From contig WQSF01000016.1 of NCBI GenBank assembly GCA_009788065.1, forward strand, positions 1-36,191: a stretch of DNA of 36,191 bases. Reading direction: 5' to 3'. The translations under genes and the position numbers were made by a program. Shown one piece after another: positions 25,332 through 32,067 of this stretch. Under the pieces are notes generated by a model. It saw nothing but the letters and a program-made list of their open reading frames with translations. It was not told the DNA's origin and did no database searches. The stretch is from Treponema sp. Lineage in GTDB: Bacteria > Spirochaetota > Spirochaetia > Treponematales > Breznakiellaceae. Every line of letters starts with the position of its first letter. Within the stretch, counting starts at the first letter, position 1.

Positions 25332-26441
25332 TTATTCAACGTCAGCCATTTTTAAAGTAAGCAATAAGGGTAAATGATCGCTGATCCCCATTCCTGTTTT
25401 TGTATTGTAAGGAACCGGGATGCCGTTAGCGTTAGTAAACGGCTCAAAATTGATGACGGCGATTTTTTCATATTCCAATCCCGATCCGTTAAAAAATTGT
25501 TTGGAAATTAAAAAATGATCGATTGTTTCCCAGCCGTATTGATAATAATATGAGCCGTTTTCAAGATCGCGAAACCACGGCGAATACAGCATAATGGTTT
25601 CTTTTTGGAAATGCGCAGGTTCAAAATTCCGGTTCCCGCTTATAACAAAATAATCCTTCTGCGTTCCGTTTGTGATCGTCGCGCAGTACGGATCATCGGG
25701 AACCAAAGCGCAAATTTTATCGGCGCCCTGCCTGTAAAATTCATTGTGGTTTTCATTTAAATCGCCTGCGATAATAACCCCTGTATCAGGCTCGCTCTGC
25801 GAAAGTTCGCGAATACGCCGTAAAATAATTCTGGCGGAAGATCTACGAACATTTTCAGTCGCCTCATCGCCGCCGATTTTCGATTTCCAGTGACAGACAA
25901 AAATAATAAATTCATTGTTATCTGCTTGAACTCTCGCTTCAAGAACAGGACGCGGCGTAGTCTCGCCGTCGATAGTGATGGAATGCGCGAATGCTTCGGT
26001 TAGCGGATAACGGCTTAAAATCCCAAGCCCGATCGCCGATCCCGGATTATTCGCAAAATGACTGTACGAATACCCAGCCGGCAGTTCTTCCGCAAGGTCT
26101 TCCAAAATCTGAAAAGATTCAATTTCCTGAAGCAGGATAATATCCGGCTTTGGCGAAATTTTTTCTACAGCGTCACAGATAGTATTTACCCTGCCCATGT
26201 ATTTTTCCGAAGACCACCCTGCCGATTGCAGAAACTCGTCATATTCAAAACCGTCATCCTTGCCGTCGAACAGGTTATGAATATTCCATGTCATCAAGGT
26301 AATACCGGGCGTTGAAATATCCCCGGATGATTCCTGTTCCGGCGAACAACCGGATAAAGCCGCCGCGCACGCGAAAACCAGCCCCGCCAAAGCAAACCCT
26401 GTCAATGCCGGAAGCAGAAAAAGATAAAGAAATTTTTTCAT
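25332..26441 (-). CDS. Endonuclease/exonuclease/phosphatase-family lipoprotein
   Basis: The N-terminus has a signal with lipobox LSGC, so the 369-residue protein should be lipid-anchored outside the inner membrane. All EEP-fold motifs are present: LMTWNIHNLFD (Asn metal ligand), ILLQEIE (Glu), GLGILSRYPL, FVCHWKSK (His), IIAGDLNENHNEF (Asp-x-Asn) and GISDHLPLLL (Asp-His). The fold includes DNases, sphingomyelinases and inositol phosphatases, and an extracytoplasmic nuclease or phosphodiesterase is plausible. ATG 26441 with GGAGGT 4-5 bases upstream is preferred to the track start at 26489. Confidence 0.9.
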   Translation of the reverse strand: MKKFLYLFLLPALTGFALAGLVFACAAALSGCSPEQESSGDISTPGITLMTWNIHNLFDGKDDGFEYDEFLQSAGWSSEKYMGRVNTICDAVEKISPKPDIILLQEIESFQILEDLAEELPAGYSYSHFANNPGSAIGLGILSRYPLTEAFAHSITIDGETTPRPVLEARVQADNNEFIIFVCHWKSKIGGDEATENVRRSSARIILRRIRELSQSEPDTGVIIAGDLNENHNEFYRQGADKICALVPDDPYCATITNGTQKDYFVISGNRNFEPAHFQKETIMLYSPWFRDLENGSYYYQYGWETIDHFLISKQFFNGSGLEYEKIAVINFEPFTNANGIPVPYNTKTGMGISDHLPLLLTLKMADVE

Positions 26442-26517
26442 AACAACCTCCATAAATTTGTTTATATATATATGGCGCGGACTCTGCAAAAAGCTTGCCC
26501 GAAAATGAAAAAAATCA

Positions 26518-26678
26518 GGTGACTGACACCTTTTGTTTGTTTTTATGACATTTTAGAAAATTTTTATGGGTGACTGACACCTTTGGGTAGTTATTATGCG
26601 GTTTTGGGTTTTATTAAGAGGTGACTGACACCGAAGCAAATGGTGTCAGTCACCAAATGGCGCTTTTAAAACGCCTTA
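26518..26678. repeat. GGTGACTGACACC repeat cluster with terminal hairpins
   Basis: The 13-base word GGTGACTGACACC occurs directly at 26518, 26569 and 26620, and inverted at 26642 (GGTGTCAGTCACC). The last two form a perfect 13-bp stem with a 9-base loop, followed at once by a second hairpin, GGCG-c-TTTT/AAAACGCC. The region 26442-26705 has no gene. Words of this type are often part of REP-like elements mobilised by Y1 (RAYT) transposases; no transposase gene is in the window, so that link is inference. Confidence 0.7.
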
Positions 26679-26705
26679 GAGATTGTTAAAAGACGACTAA
26701 CACTA

Positions 26706-26921
26706 TTAGCAATTGCACTTGTCTCCGTCTTTGGCACTTGTACTAAAACAACTATCTACAATTCCCAACCTATTACTGCACCAACTGCTAGACGGAAGAG
26801 AATGTGAATTATACTCACATTTACCATCACCAGGACAGTTCGGATTAGCACAACTTATCAGTATCATGCCACCCACCAGAATTGCAGCTACAAGAGCTAC
26901 CATGAAAAATTTGTTCTTCAT
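26706..26921 (-). CDS. Small Cys-rich lipoprotein
   Basis: The start at 26921 is chosen over the track start (26981) because AAGGAG stands 6-8 bases upstream and a lipoprotein signal follows directly (KFFMVALVAAILVGGMILISC, lipidated Cys at residue 24). The mature part is only 48 residues and has six further cysteines (29, 35, 48, 58, 69, 71), enough for three disulfides, plus Ser/Asp/Gly-rich loops. It has no recognised family. It has its own promoter on the provirus side and is followed by the repeat cluster. It could be a host gene or a gene carried with the provirus; position alone does not decide. Confidence 0.7.
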   Translation of the reverse strand: MKNKFFMVALVAAILVGGMILISCANPNCPGDGKCEYNSHSLPSSSWCSNRLGIVDSCFSTSAKDGDKCNC

Positions 26922-26965
26922 AAAGAACTCCTTTTTGCGGTTCAGAAAAATCCAATCCCGCCAAT

Positions 26966-26994
26966 TGTATACATACTCCAACGGAGTATAACAA
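26966..26994 (-). promoter_or_regulatory. Promoter of the Cys-rich lipoprotein gene with a dyad in the spacer
   Basis: Minus strand: -35 TTGTTA (26994-26989), a 17-base spacer and -10 TATACA (26971-26966), about 45 bases before the ATG. The spacer consists almost wholly of the inverted repeat ATACTCC-gtt-GGAGTAT (26973-26989), placed exactly where a repressor or MerR-type activator would sit. Confidence 0.55.
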
Positions 26995-27150
26995 ATGACC
27001 GTTTATATTGGCTCTGGATTTCCCTATATTTATTGACAAAAATACGGTTTAATGGCACTATTTAAGTGCGAATTACTGTTTAATTTAAACGGTCGTTTTT
27101 GTTTTGCGTGTCAATAGTTGTATTTTATTAAGTATTTTTGTTATTAATCT
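26995..27150. other. Non-coding left flank of the provirus
   Basis: No gene is seen. The stretch contains a 9-base inverted repeat GACCGTTTA (26997) / TAAACGGTC (27085), a small dyad GCACT-ATTTA-AGTGC (27055-27069) and a TTGACA at 27033 without a good -10. The plus strand becomes T-rich from about 27090, matching the composition of the virus strand, so the left junction is probably within this segment. Confidence 0.4.
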
Positions 27151-27183
27151 AAAATCCCCTAATATATTGTATTAGGGGATTTT
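27151..27183. terminator. Bidirectional hairpin terminator near the provirus left end
   Basis: AAAATCCCCTAAT and ATTAGGGGATTTT form a perfect 13-bp stem with a 7-base loop. Because the stem begins with A4 and ends with T4 it can terminate in both directions. For minus-strand viral transcription it is the last strong terminator after VP3. Confidence 0.75.
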
Positions 27184-27410
27184 ACCTATATATTTCTCTG
27201 TAATCGTTTTATAGTGTTTTTGTATGTTATTTGTCGTCTTAATTATATTTGTTTTACTCGTTTATTTGTGTTTAAAATTTTTTAAGTTTTTTTTGTTTTT
27301 TGTTTTGTTGGTTGTGTTTTCTGTTTTTTTATATGTTTATGTTTTCTAATATTTTTTACGGTCGTATTTTTTTAATTTGTTATATGCTTAACATTTGTTT
27401 AGCGGTTTTT
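27184..27410. other. T-rich non-coding stretch inside the provirus
   Basis: About 225 bases, more than half T on the plus strand, with runs of T5-T8 and no open frame of credible codon use on either strand. Microviruses often have an intergenic region carrying the origin and packaging signals; this stretch with the adjoining hairpins is the likeliest place here. Confidence 0.4.
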
Positions 27411-27452
27411 CGAATTTCCGCGCGGTTCTGCATCCGCGCGGATCGCAATTCG
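27411..27452. repeat. GC-rich hairpin with CCGCGCGG core
   Basis: CCGCGCGG occurs at 27418 and 27434, separated by TTCTGCAT, and forms an 8-bp GC stem; it is flanked by CGAATT and AATTCG, which can extend it with an internal bulge. In a strongly AT-rich surround this is a candidate origin or packaging structure of the virus. Confidence 0.5.
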
Positions 27453-27500
27453 ATTTTTTAACAATTTTTCCGCGCAGGGAAATTGTCCACGGCCGTTTTA

Positions 27501-27556
27501 CTAGCCTTATGCCTTTACTTGATCTGCATAAGGCTAGATGACACCGTGTAGGTGTC
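27501..27556. repeat. Two hairpins just downstream of the VP3 stop
   Basis: CTAGCCTTATGC/GCATAAGGCTAG is a perfect 12-bp stem with a 13-base loop (27501-27537), followed by GACACC-gtgta-GGTGTC (27540-27556). They begin 1 base after the scaffold-position gene on the minus strand. Neither has a T-run on that strand, so stability or replication roles are as likely as termination. Confidence 0.5.
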
Positions 27557-27557
27557 T

Positions 27558-27977
27558 CTATTCGCCTCCTGAAGGCGTTTTTTTTGCTGTTTTCTTTGAC
27601 GATATTTCGTCTTTTATGCCTTCTTCGGTTTCGATGTTTTTTTTGAGTCTTTTTATTCGTTCCTCCTCCGATGTTTTTGTTGAATTTATTTCTTCGGCTC
27701 TTTGTTTGTAGTGCTGTTTTAGAATGTCGGTGTGTCTTTTGTAGTCGCTGAAGTCCGTGCCTTTGTCGCGTAACGGATTGTACATAAAATCATCTTCGTT
27801 TCCTACGCCTTTGCCGTCATAGTTTTCAATTCTTTGTTCAAGAAGTTTTGCTCCGGCGTTGATGAAGTCTCTGATCTTTTGCTCTTTGTTGATGTATCCT
27901 AGTACGCGCGTTCTTGATTCGGAATTGTTGACTTCTTTTATTCGGGATATATTCCGAGTTCCGTATGTAACGCTCAT
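27558..27977 (-). CDS. Microvirus scaffold-position protein (VP3-like by position)
   Basis: The 139-residue product is highly charged and largely helical (KQHYKQRAEEINSTKTSEEE and on), with a basic Lys/Thr tail. The middle has the motif NAGAKLLEQRIENYD and FMYNPLRDKGTDFSDY, the latter suggesting a viral protein that docks on another. Its size and place among capsid genes fit the internal scaffolding protein VP3, but the usual VP3 motifs are not recognisable and the gene lies after VP1 rather than before it. Its ATG overlaps the stop of the J-like ORF (ATGA), so the two are translationally coupled. Confidence 0.65.
   Translation of the reverse strand: MSVTYGTRNISRIKEVNNSESRTRVLGYINKEQKIRDFINAGAKLLEQRIENYDGKGVGNEDDFMYNPLRDKGTDFSDYKRHTDILKQHYKQRAEEINSTKTSEEERIKRLKKNIETEEGIKDEISSKKTAKKTPSGGE
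27563..27585 (+). terminator. Plus-strand intrinsic terminator inside the end of the VP3-position gene
   Basis: CGCCT-cctga-AGGCG is followed by eight T on the plus strand. It would stop transcription entering the virus from the left, while on the coding strand the same bases encode the Lys/Thr/Pro/Gly tail of the protein. Confidence 0.5.
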
Positions 27978-28057
27978 AATCTGATACCCCCTCTTTTTGA
28001 TCCGTAGTTTTTAATGTTTACGGTTTTCTTTTTCGGCGGCTTTCTTACTTTACCCAT
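27974..28057 (-). CDS. 27-aa basic J-like DNA-condensing peptide
   Basis: Too short for the ORF track. ATG 28057 is preceded by AAGGAGA with good spacing, and that site overlaps the VP1 stop codon. The product begins MGKVRKPPKKKTV and ends GSKRGGIRL: 10 of 27 residues are Lys or Arg, with Pro, Gly and one Tyr and no acidic residue. Protein J of phiX174 and the small basic ORF8 of chlamydial microviruses have this character and neutralise packaged single-stranded DNA. Its stop overlaps the next ATG. Confidence 0.75.
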   Translation of the reverse strand: MGKVRKPPKKKTVNIKNYGSKRGGIRL

Positions 28058-28069
28058 AGTGGTCTCCTT

Positions 28070-29764
28070 TTAATGGTGGTCCAATAGACCCGGCTCTGCT
28101 ATTTCCGGCAGGCAGCGAACTGCGTAGAATGTATGCGAAACGTCGCATAACAATCCCGGTTCGTTTTGTACAAAGAATATTCTTGTAAGGTATAACGGAT
28201 TAACGTGTATGAAGTCCGCATTTAACTGCGGCGCGTTGTCGAATATCCTTCCCAAATGCCAATAATTCAATGTGTCCCTGAAAGCTCCGCATACTTCGCT
28301 GTTTTGCGTTCTTAGTTCGTCATATACTCCTTGAAAGCCGAATATTTCTTCATCAGTGCTGTCATTGGCTATGTATATCTCTCCTTGGAGTATTTCCTGT
28401 TCTGACAAGTTTACGAATTCTGGAACAAGGAAATCGTATCGAGTTTTGCGTAACCATTGTCTGTTGATTCCCTGCTGGTAAGAAGGTTTTGGCATAACGC
28501 TTTGAAGCCCGATAATATAACCGTGTTCTTTGGCGTGGTATGTTCCTACATGGTTCTCTGTGTAGCTTATACCGTGACCCGACATATTGCCCTGATCGGT
28601 TGTGTCGCTCTGGCTTGTTTGAAGAACTTCAGATATAACAAGCGGCGTTTTTGTTCCTCCGATGTATTCAGGTCTCTGGAGTGAAGCGTCTCCCATATGG
28701 ACACCGAAATGCGCCAATATGAATTCAGGCAGTCTCGCTCCGGCTCTCGCGTTTCGTTCGAGGAATTTTTGAAGCTGTACTATCTGCCTTAGATCGCTGA
28801 CATCGATACTGGTGCCTGATAATTTTCCTTCAGAGTTGATGACGTTGTTGTTAAGTGCTTGTGCGAGGTATTGGTTGTTACCTGTAACTAATGATATATA
28901 TCCGGGTTCTGTTGTAGTATTTATAGTTACTGATCCTCCTCCGATTTTATAAGGTGATGTAGTAGACATACCAAGTGCAACAGGAGTTGTAGAATTGGAA
29001 GTGATAAGCGCGTTGTCGAATATTGCGTTAAGCACTCCGCTGATGTTGACTGGTATTGCCGGCGCTAGACCTCTCTGCTGGAATGGTAGAGATGATGTGA
29101 AGTAGTCTTTTCTCCATGAACGTAGTAGGATATTTTCGTTCCTCCATGTTACAGGGTCTTCAAGTGTTTCGTCTCTGTAGTATTCGTTGTATATGAAGTT
29201 GTAAGCGCGTCTTAGAAAGTCTACAGGCGTTAAAGGTGAAGCCCATTGTACGCCGTCCGGAAGGACCGGAAGTCCGAGATAATCCCATAGCGAATATTTA
29301 TACGGCGCTGGAACGTTTTGCGATATTCTGTCTGTAGGTCTTACGAAGTTTTTACCGCTGGGTACCCATCGAGGCAGAGTTTGGTTGTCCATGCCGTCAA
29401 ATCCGCCTGTTATGAATAACTGCCATGAGAATCTGTTTGCCGGAGGTGCGTTGTCACCTAACATTAAAGGATCGCCGTAAGGGTTTCCCCCTCCGGGATT
29501 TGCGTTCATGTCGTCTAATATTCTGGCAGGCACAAAGAAGTAATGAGTATCTATACTGCACTCGTGCATGACCGGCGCTACTAGAGGCGTGCATCTGCAT
29601 AGTGTTTCGTTTGATATGTGCCAATAGTCGTTAGGAGCTACCTCCTGAACGAAAATAGGTATCAATTCGCCGAAATTGCAGTCAAATTTTTTTTCCTTGT
29701 ACCAGTCGAATCTTGTTTTATGCGGATCGAGTCCCGCGACGTTTTGAAATGCTATTCCACCCAT
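28070..29764 (-). CDS. Microvirus major capsid protein VP1
   Basis: The 564-residue protein has the gokushovirus VP1 layout. The N-terminus has FGELIPIFVQEVAPNDYWHI, then CTPLVAPVMHECSIDTHYFFVPAR, the strand region shared with other Microviridae F proteins. The central NFIYNEYYRDE stretch and the C-terminal LSEQEILQGEIYIAN and HVNPLYLTRIFF segments are also typical. A variable insertion (about residues 250-330, Thr/Ser/Asn-rich) is where gokushoviruses carry the surface protrusion that contacts the host. It starts right after the VP5-position gene ends (shared boundary 29764/29765). Confidence 0.93.
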   Translation of the reverse strand: MGGIAFQNVAGLDPHKTRFDWYKEKKFDCNFGELIPIFVQEVAPNDYWHISNETLCRCTPLVAPVMHECSIDTHYFFVPARILDDMNANPGGGNPYGDPLMLGDNAPPANRFSWQLFITGGFDGMDNQTLPRWVPSGKNFVRPTDRISQNVPAPYKYSLWDYLGLPVLPDGVQWASPLTPVDFLRRAYNFIYNEYYRDETLEDPVTWRNENILLRSWRKDYFTSSLPFQQRGLAPAIPVNISGVLNAIFDNALITSNSTTPVALGMSTTSPYKIGGGSVTINTTTEPGYISLVTGNNQYLAQALNNNVINSEGKLSGTSIDVSDLRQIVQLQKFLERNARAGARLPEFILAHFGVHMGDASLQRPEYIGGTKTPLVISEVLQTSQSDTTDQGNMSGHGISYTENHVGTYHAKEHGYIIGLQSVMPKPSYQQGINRQWLRKTRYDFLVPEFVNLSEQEILQGEIYIANDSTDEEIFGFQGVYDELRTQNSEVCGAFRDTLNYWHLGRIFDNAPQLNADFIHVNPLYLTRIFFVQNEPGLLCDVSHTFYAVRCLPEIAEPGLLDHH

Positions 29765-30040
29765 TTATGACTCCTTTGCATGGCTAAGTATTTCGTCCCA
29801 TGCGGTTTGACCGTTAAACACCGCGGTATGCGGATGATTTTCTGAGAAGTCTCTTAAATCTTCTTCGCTGTAAGAATTTAATTTAACCAAAACTGTATTT
29901 TTTAGGTCCGCGCTCGGCGATTCTGTTTTGATTTTTGTTATATAGCTGTAGAATGTTCTTAAAGCTTCTTTTTGGTTTTTAACTTCGAAAACTGATGTTC
30001 TTTTGTCGATTTCTTCGTCTAATATGAAGTATATTTCCAT
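29765..30040 (-). CDS. Small microvirus protein at the VP5 position
   Basis: The track start (30106) lies inside VP4. ATG 30040 has AAGGAG 6 bases upstream and a gap of 10 bases from the VP4 stop, so a 91-residue form is chosen (MEIYFILDEEIDKRTSVFEV). It is acidic and mixed alpha/beta. VP5 of gokushoviruses is a small protein encoded next to VP4 and sometimes linked to ssDNA synthesis or binding; sequence similarity is not obvious, so the call rests on position and size. The end SHAKES abuts VP1. Confidence 0.65.
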   Translation of the reverse strand: MEIYFILDEEIDKRTSVFEVKNQKEALRTFYSYITKIKTESPSADLKNTVLVKLNSYSEEDLRDFSENHPHTAVFNGQTAWDEILSHAKES

Positions 30041-30050
30041 ATTTCGCTCC

Positions 30051-30869
30051 TTATAATTTTTGTCTGTTATGCGACAATTTTTGGTCTTTACCGTTGAAAT
30101 TTTCAACGTACTGGTCTTGGTATTCTTGTTTATATTTCTGTTTCTCGCTCCTCCCGTGCAAGTGTCTTACTTTATCTGCCATAGCGTGCGCCATCGGCAG
30201 TTCGTTTTGAAGTCCGTATTTGTCTATTATGAATTTAGGTATGTTTACTTTAGTTCCTGACTGCAGCATTATGAATCCGTTTTTTATGTGCTGGTCTATG
30301 TCTTTTAATAAAGCCTGTTCTCCAAAATTTTGGCTTGAGTGCTGGAAAGGAGGAAGTTTTTCGCCGTAATATTCCGGCGCTTTTTTGTCCATTATGTATG
30401 ATGTGACGTAACGTATTGAAGCGTGTGTGACTGATCCAATATGTATATTTCCTAAAGCCCAAGTGTCCTGTATAACTTTGGCGTTTTCTGCGCATGATTT
30501 GATTCCAACGCAGATGATATGGTAGTGAGGTCTTGATGTGTTTTCTCCGTATTCGCCGCATTCGTAGTATTTGTAAGTAAACCCTTTCTTTCTCAAACGT
30601 TTGTGGAATAATGTAAGATCGCGCGGATTGAGTGTGCTGTGCGCAATGCTGTTCTGTGATCCACGGGAAGTGTATGGTAAGTTTTCGTCCGTATATGTTA
30701 ATGTTAAAAATGTACTGTCTGCGTGTGTGTCTGCGATTTCGCATAATATCCTCATGGTCCATAAACTGATTTTGTTTATACGGCATGATTTGCATCTCAT
30801 ACAAGGTACCTCCATAAATTTTCCAGTTGTATTTGGTTTTGGTATTTTGAAAGGCGTTAAACATTTCAT
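30051..30869 (-). CDS. Microvirus replication initiation protein VP4 (HUH endonuclease)
   Basis: The 272-residue protein starts rolling-circle replication by nicking the viral strand. Family marks appear in order: CMRCKSCR at residues 23-30; motif FLTLTYTDENLPY at 54-66; CGEYG at 104-108; the metal-binding HYH at 115-117 within RPHYHIICVG; and YVTSYIMDKK at 154-163 with the two candidate nicking tyrosines Y154 and Y158 and the lysine. All expected catalytic residues are kept, so the initiator looks functional. Its ATG overlaps the VP2 stop (TAATG). Confidence 0.93.
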   Translation of the reverse strand: MKCLTPFKIPKPNTTGKFMEVPCMRCKSCRINKISLWTMRILCEIADTHADSTFLTLTYTDENLPYTSRGSQNSIAHSTLNPRDLTLFHKRLRKKGFTYKYYECGEYGENTSRPHYHIICVGIKSCAENAKVIQDTWALGNIHIGSVTHASIRYVTSYIMDKKAPEYYGEKLPPFQHSSQNFGEQALLKDIDQHIKNGFIMLQSGTKVNIPKFIIDKYGLQNELPMAHAMADKVRHLHGRSEKQKYKQEYQDQYVENFNGKDQKLSHNRQKL

Positions 30870-31870
30870 TACCTATATGGTGCCTCTTCAGCGTTACGCG
30901 AGTTACCGCGGTAGGATGCTTCTTTTGCTTGTCTTTCTTTTTTTTTGGCTTCTTCTTTTTCTCTTTTAATTGCGGATTTTACTTTTTGTTCTGGAAGTTG
31001 TGTAATTTCTTTAACTATTTTGTTAAATATACTGTTAGATGATGTTATTGGGTTTATTCCTGTTGCGTCTTGAAATATGTTTGAGATGTCTTGAATCATT
31101 TTTCCGGTACCGCCGGTTCTTGGATTGTCTTGAAGCATTTTTAATTCTTGTTCTACTTTTCTAGTATTTGCTCTTGTTAAATTTAGTTCTTCGATTAGAC
31201 TTTGTATTCTTTGATCTGATTCTTCTCTTTGTTTTTGTGCTGTTTCGATTTCGCTTTGTGCGGTTGGTGTTTTACCTAAAAGTCTTAATGTGTCAGCTTC
31301 AGTGTTTGCGGCTTGCGCTTCTATTAATTTAGCTTGCGCTCCTCCTAGTCTTAATTGATTTGCCATTGTGCCTATCTCGAAAGGGTTTAGCATTGATCCG
31401 TTTTGGTGTCCCTGAAGTCTAGGTGTAGGTATTCTACCGCCTGATGATGTTGTATGGCTTACAGGCATATTTCCTCCGGATATGCCGCCGCCGCCGCCGC
31501 CAAGAAATGCGGTGCCGTGAAGTCCGGCTTCCCTCATAGCTTGCATTTGAGTTGCGGGTAACGATCTTTGGTAATCTTCATCGCGGAATTGTTGTTGTCT
31601 TGCTATATCTTCGTCCCTCCATCGCTGGTTGCGCTCTAGGTCCTCTGCTCTGTCGGAGCGTTCGGTGTTGTAATTTCTCCATGCCCAGTCGTCTGCTTTT
31701 CTCGCTTCTGATTCTTCGAATGTGGAAGGCATGCCGGACATTTTTCTTCTGAAGTTGTCTGCGGTTTCATCTGTAACGTTCCAGAAGTCTTTATGGAATG
31801 GATTGTAACGATCAAATTGTGTTCCCCCTCTTTTGTGTGATACTAGTCTTTGAATTAGGAATCCAAGCAT
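30869..31870 (-). CDS. Microvirus minor capsid / DNA pilot protein VP2
   Basis: The 333-residue protein has the gokushovirus VP2 pattern: an acidic and Arg-rich helix, then ARQQQFRDEDYQRSLPATQM and QAMREAGLHGTAFLGGGGG at about residues 91-130, where the Gly-rich segment follows the conserved AGL motif. A long Gln/Glu coiled coil covers about 170-250, as needed for the DNA-conducting tube of pilot proteins, and the C-terminus is Lys/Glu-rich. CAAGGAG precedes the ATG. No lipid attachment or signal is seen. It is first in the viral gene block. Confidence 0.9.
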   Translation of the reverse strand: MLGFLIQRLVSHKRGGTQFDRYNPFHKDFWNVTDETADNFRRKMSGMPSTFEESEARKADDWAWRNYNTERSDRAEDLERNQRWRDEDIARQQQFRDEDYQRSLPATQMQAMREAGLHGTAFLGGGGGGISGGNMPVSHTTSSGGRIPTPRLQGHQNGSMLNPFEIGTMANQLRLGGAQAKLIEAQAANTEADTLRLLGKTPTAQSEIETAQKQREESDQRIQSLIEELNLTRANTRKVEQELKMLQDNPRTGGTGKMIQDISNIFQDATGINPITSSNSIFNKIVKEITQLPEQKVKSAIKREKEEAKKKERQAKEASYRGNSRNAEEAPYR

Positions 31871-31939
31871 AGTTTACTCCTTGTTTTTTTTGTGCGTAGC
31901 TTTTCATTGTTGCGTTTAATATATTTATTTGAAGGTTTT

Positions 31940-32004
31940 CAACATTGTGCTAAACTCTATCCGGGGGGAGTAAACCCCCCGGACCAGAGTTTTGCACATT
32001 GTTG
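31940..32004. repeat. 65-base near-perfect hairpin at the provirus right end
   Basis: CAACATTGTGC, AAACTCT and CCGGGGGG pair in order with CCCCCCGG, AGAGTTT and GCACATTGTTG around the loop AGTAAA. The stem is about 28 bp long with a small internal bulge (AT/ACC), one T-T pair and one mismatch. It stands between VP2 and the rplM promoter. A virion origin, packaging signal or insulating terminator are the possibilities; it has no T-run on either strand. Confidence 0.8.
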
Positions 32005-32067
32005 TAAACATCTCTCCGATCTCTATATATGGTCGTATAATTATAGCAATTGTATTGCATGCCCCAC

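Larger units (their letters stand above)
27086..32060 (-). mobile_element. Integrated microvirus (gokushovirus-like, Microviridae) provirus
   Basis: Five overlapping or closely spaced minus-strand genes plus a tiny basic ORF make a complete microvirus set: pilot protein VP2, HUH initiator VP4, a VP5-position protein, major capsid VP1, a J-like peptide and a scaffold-position protein. Gene junctions are viral in style (TAATG, ATGA, gaps under 15 bases). The coding strand is strongly A-rich compared with the flanks. About 5.0 kb fits the 4.4-6.3 kb genomes of the group. Host promoters on either side (26966-26994 and 32068-32096) set the outer limits. No integrase is present, as expected for microviruses that borrow XerCD, but no dif-like direct repeat could be proven, so the ends are approximate. 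Confidence 0.85.

Noticed and set aside
26518-26654. Possible CRISPR array from the regular 13-mer
   Set aside because: Repeats are too short, spacing (38 bases) is seen only twice, one copy is inverted, and no cas genes are present.
27033-27061. Plus-strand promoter TTGACA-17-CACTAT
   Set aside because: The -10 matches only three of six positions and no plus-strand gene follows before the viral minus-strand block.
30250-30864. 204-aa minus-strand ORF in the track
   Set aside because: It lies wholly within VP4 in another frame, has shadow-like composition and lacks an independent ribosome binding site.
31800-31905. Tiny ORF starting MKSYAQKKQG upstream of and overlapping VP2
   Set aside because: It overlaps the VP2 start out of frame and has no ribosome binding site of its own; the AAGGAG there serves VP2.
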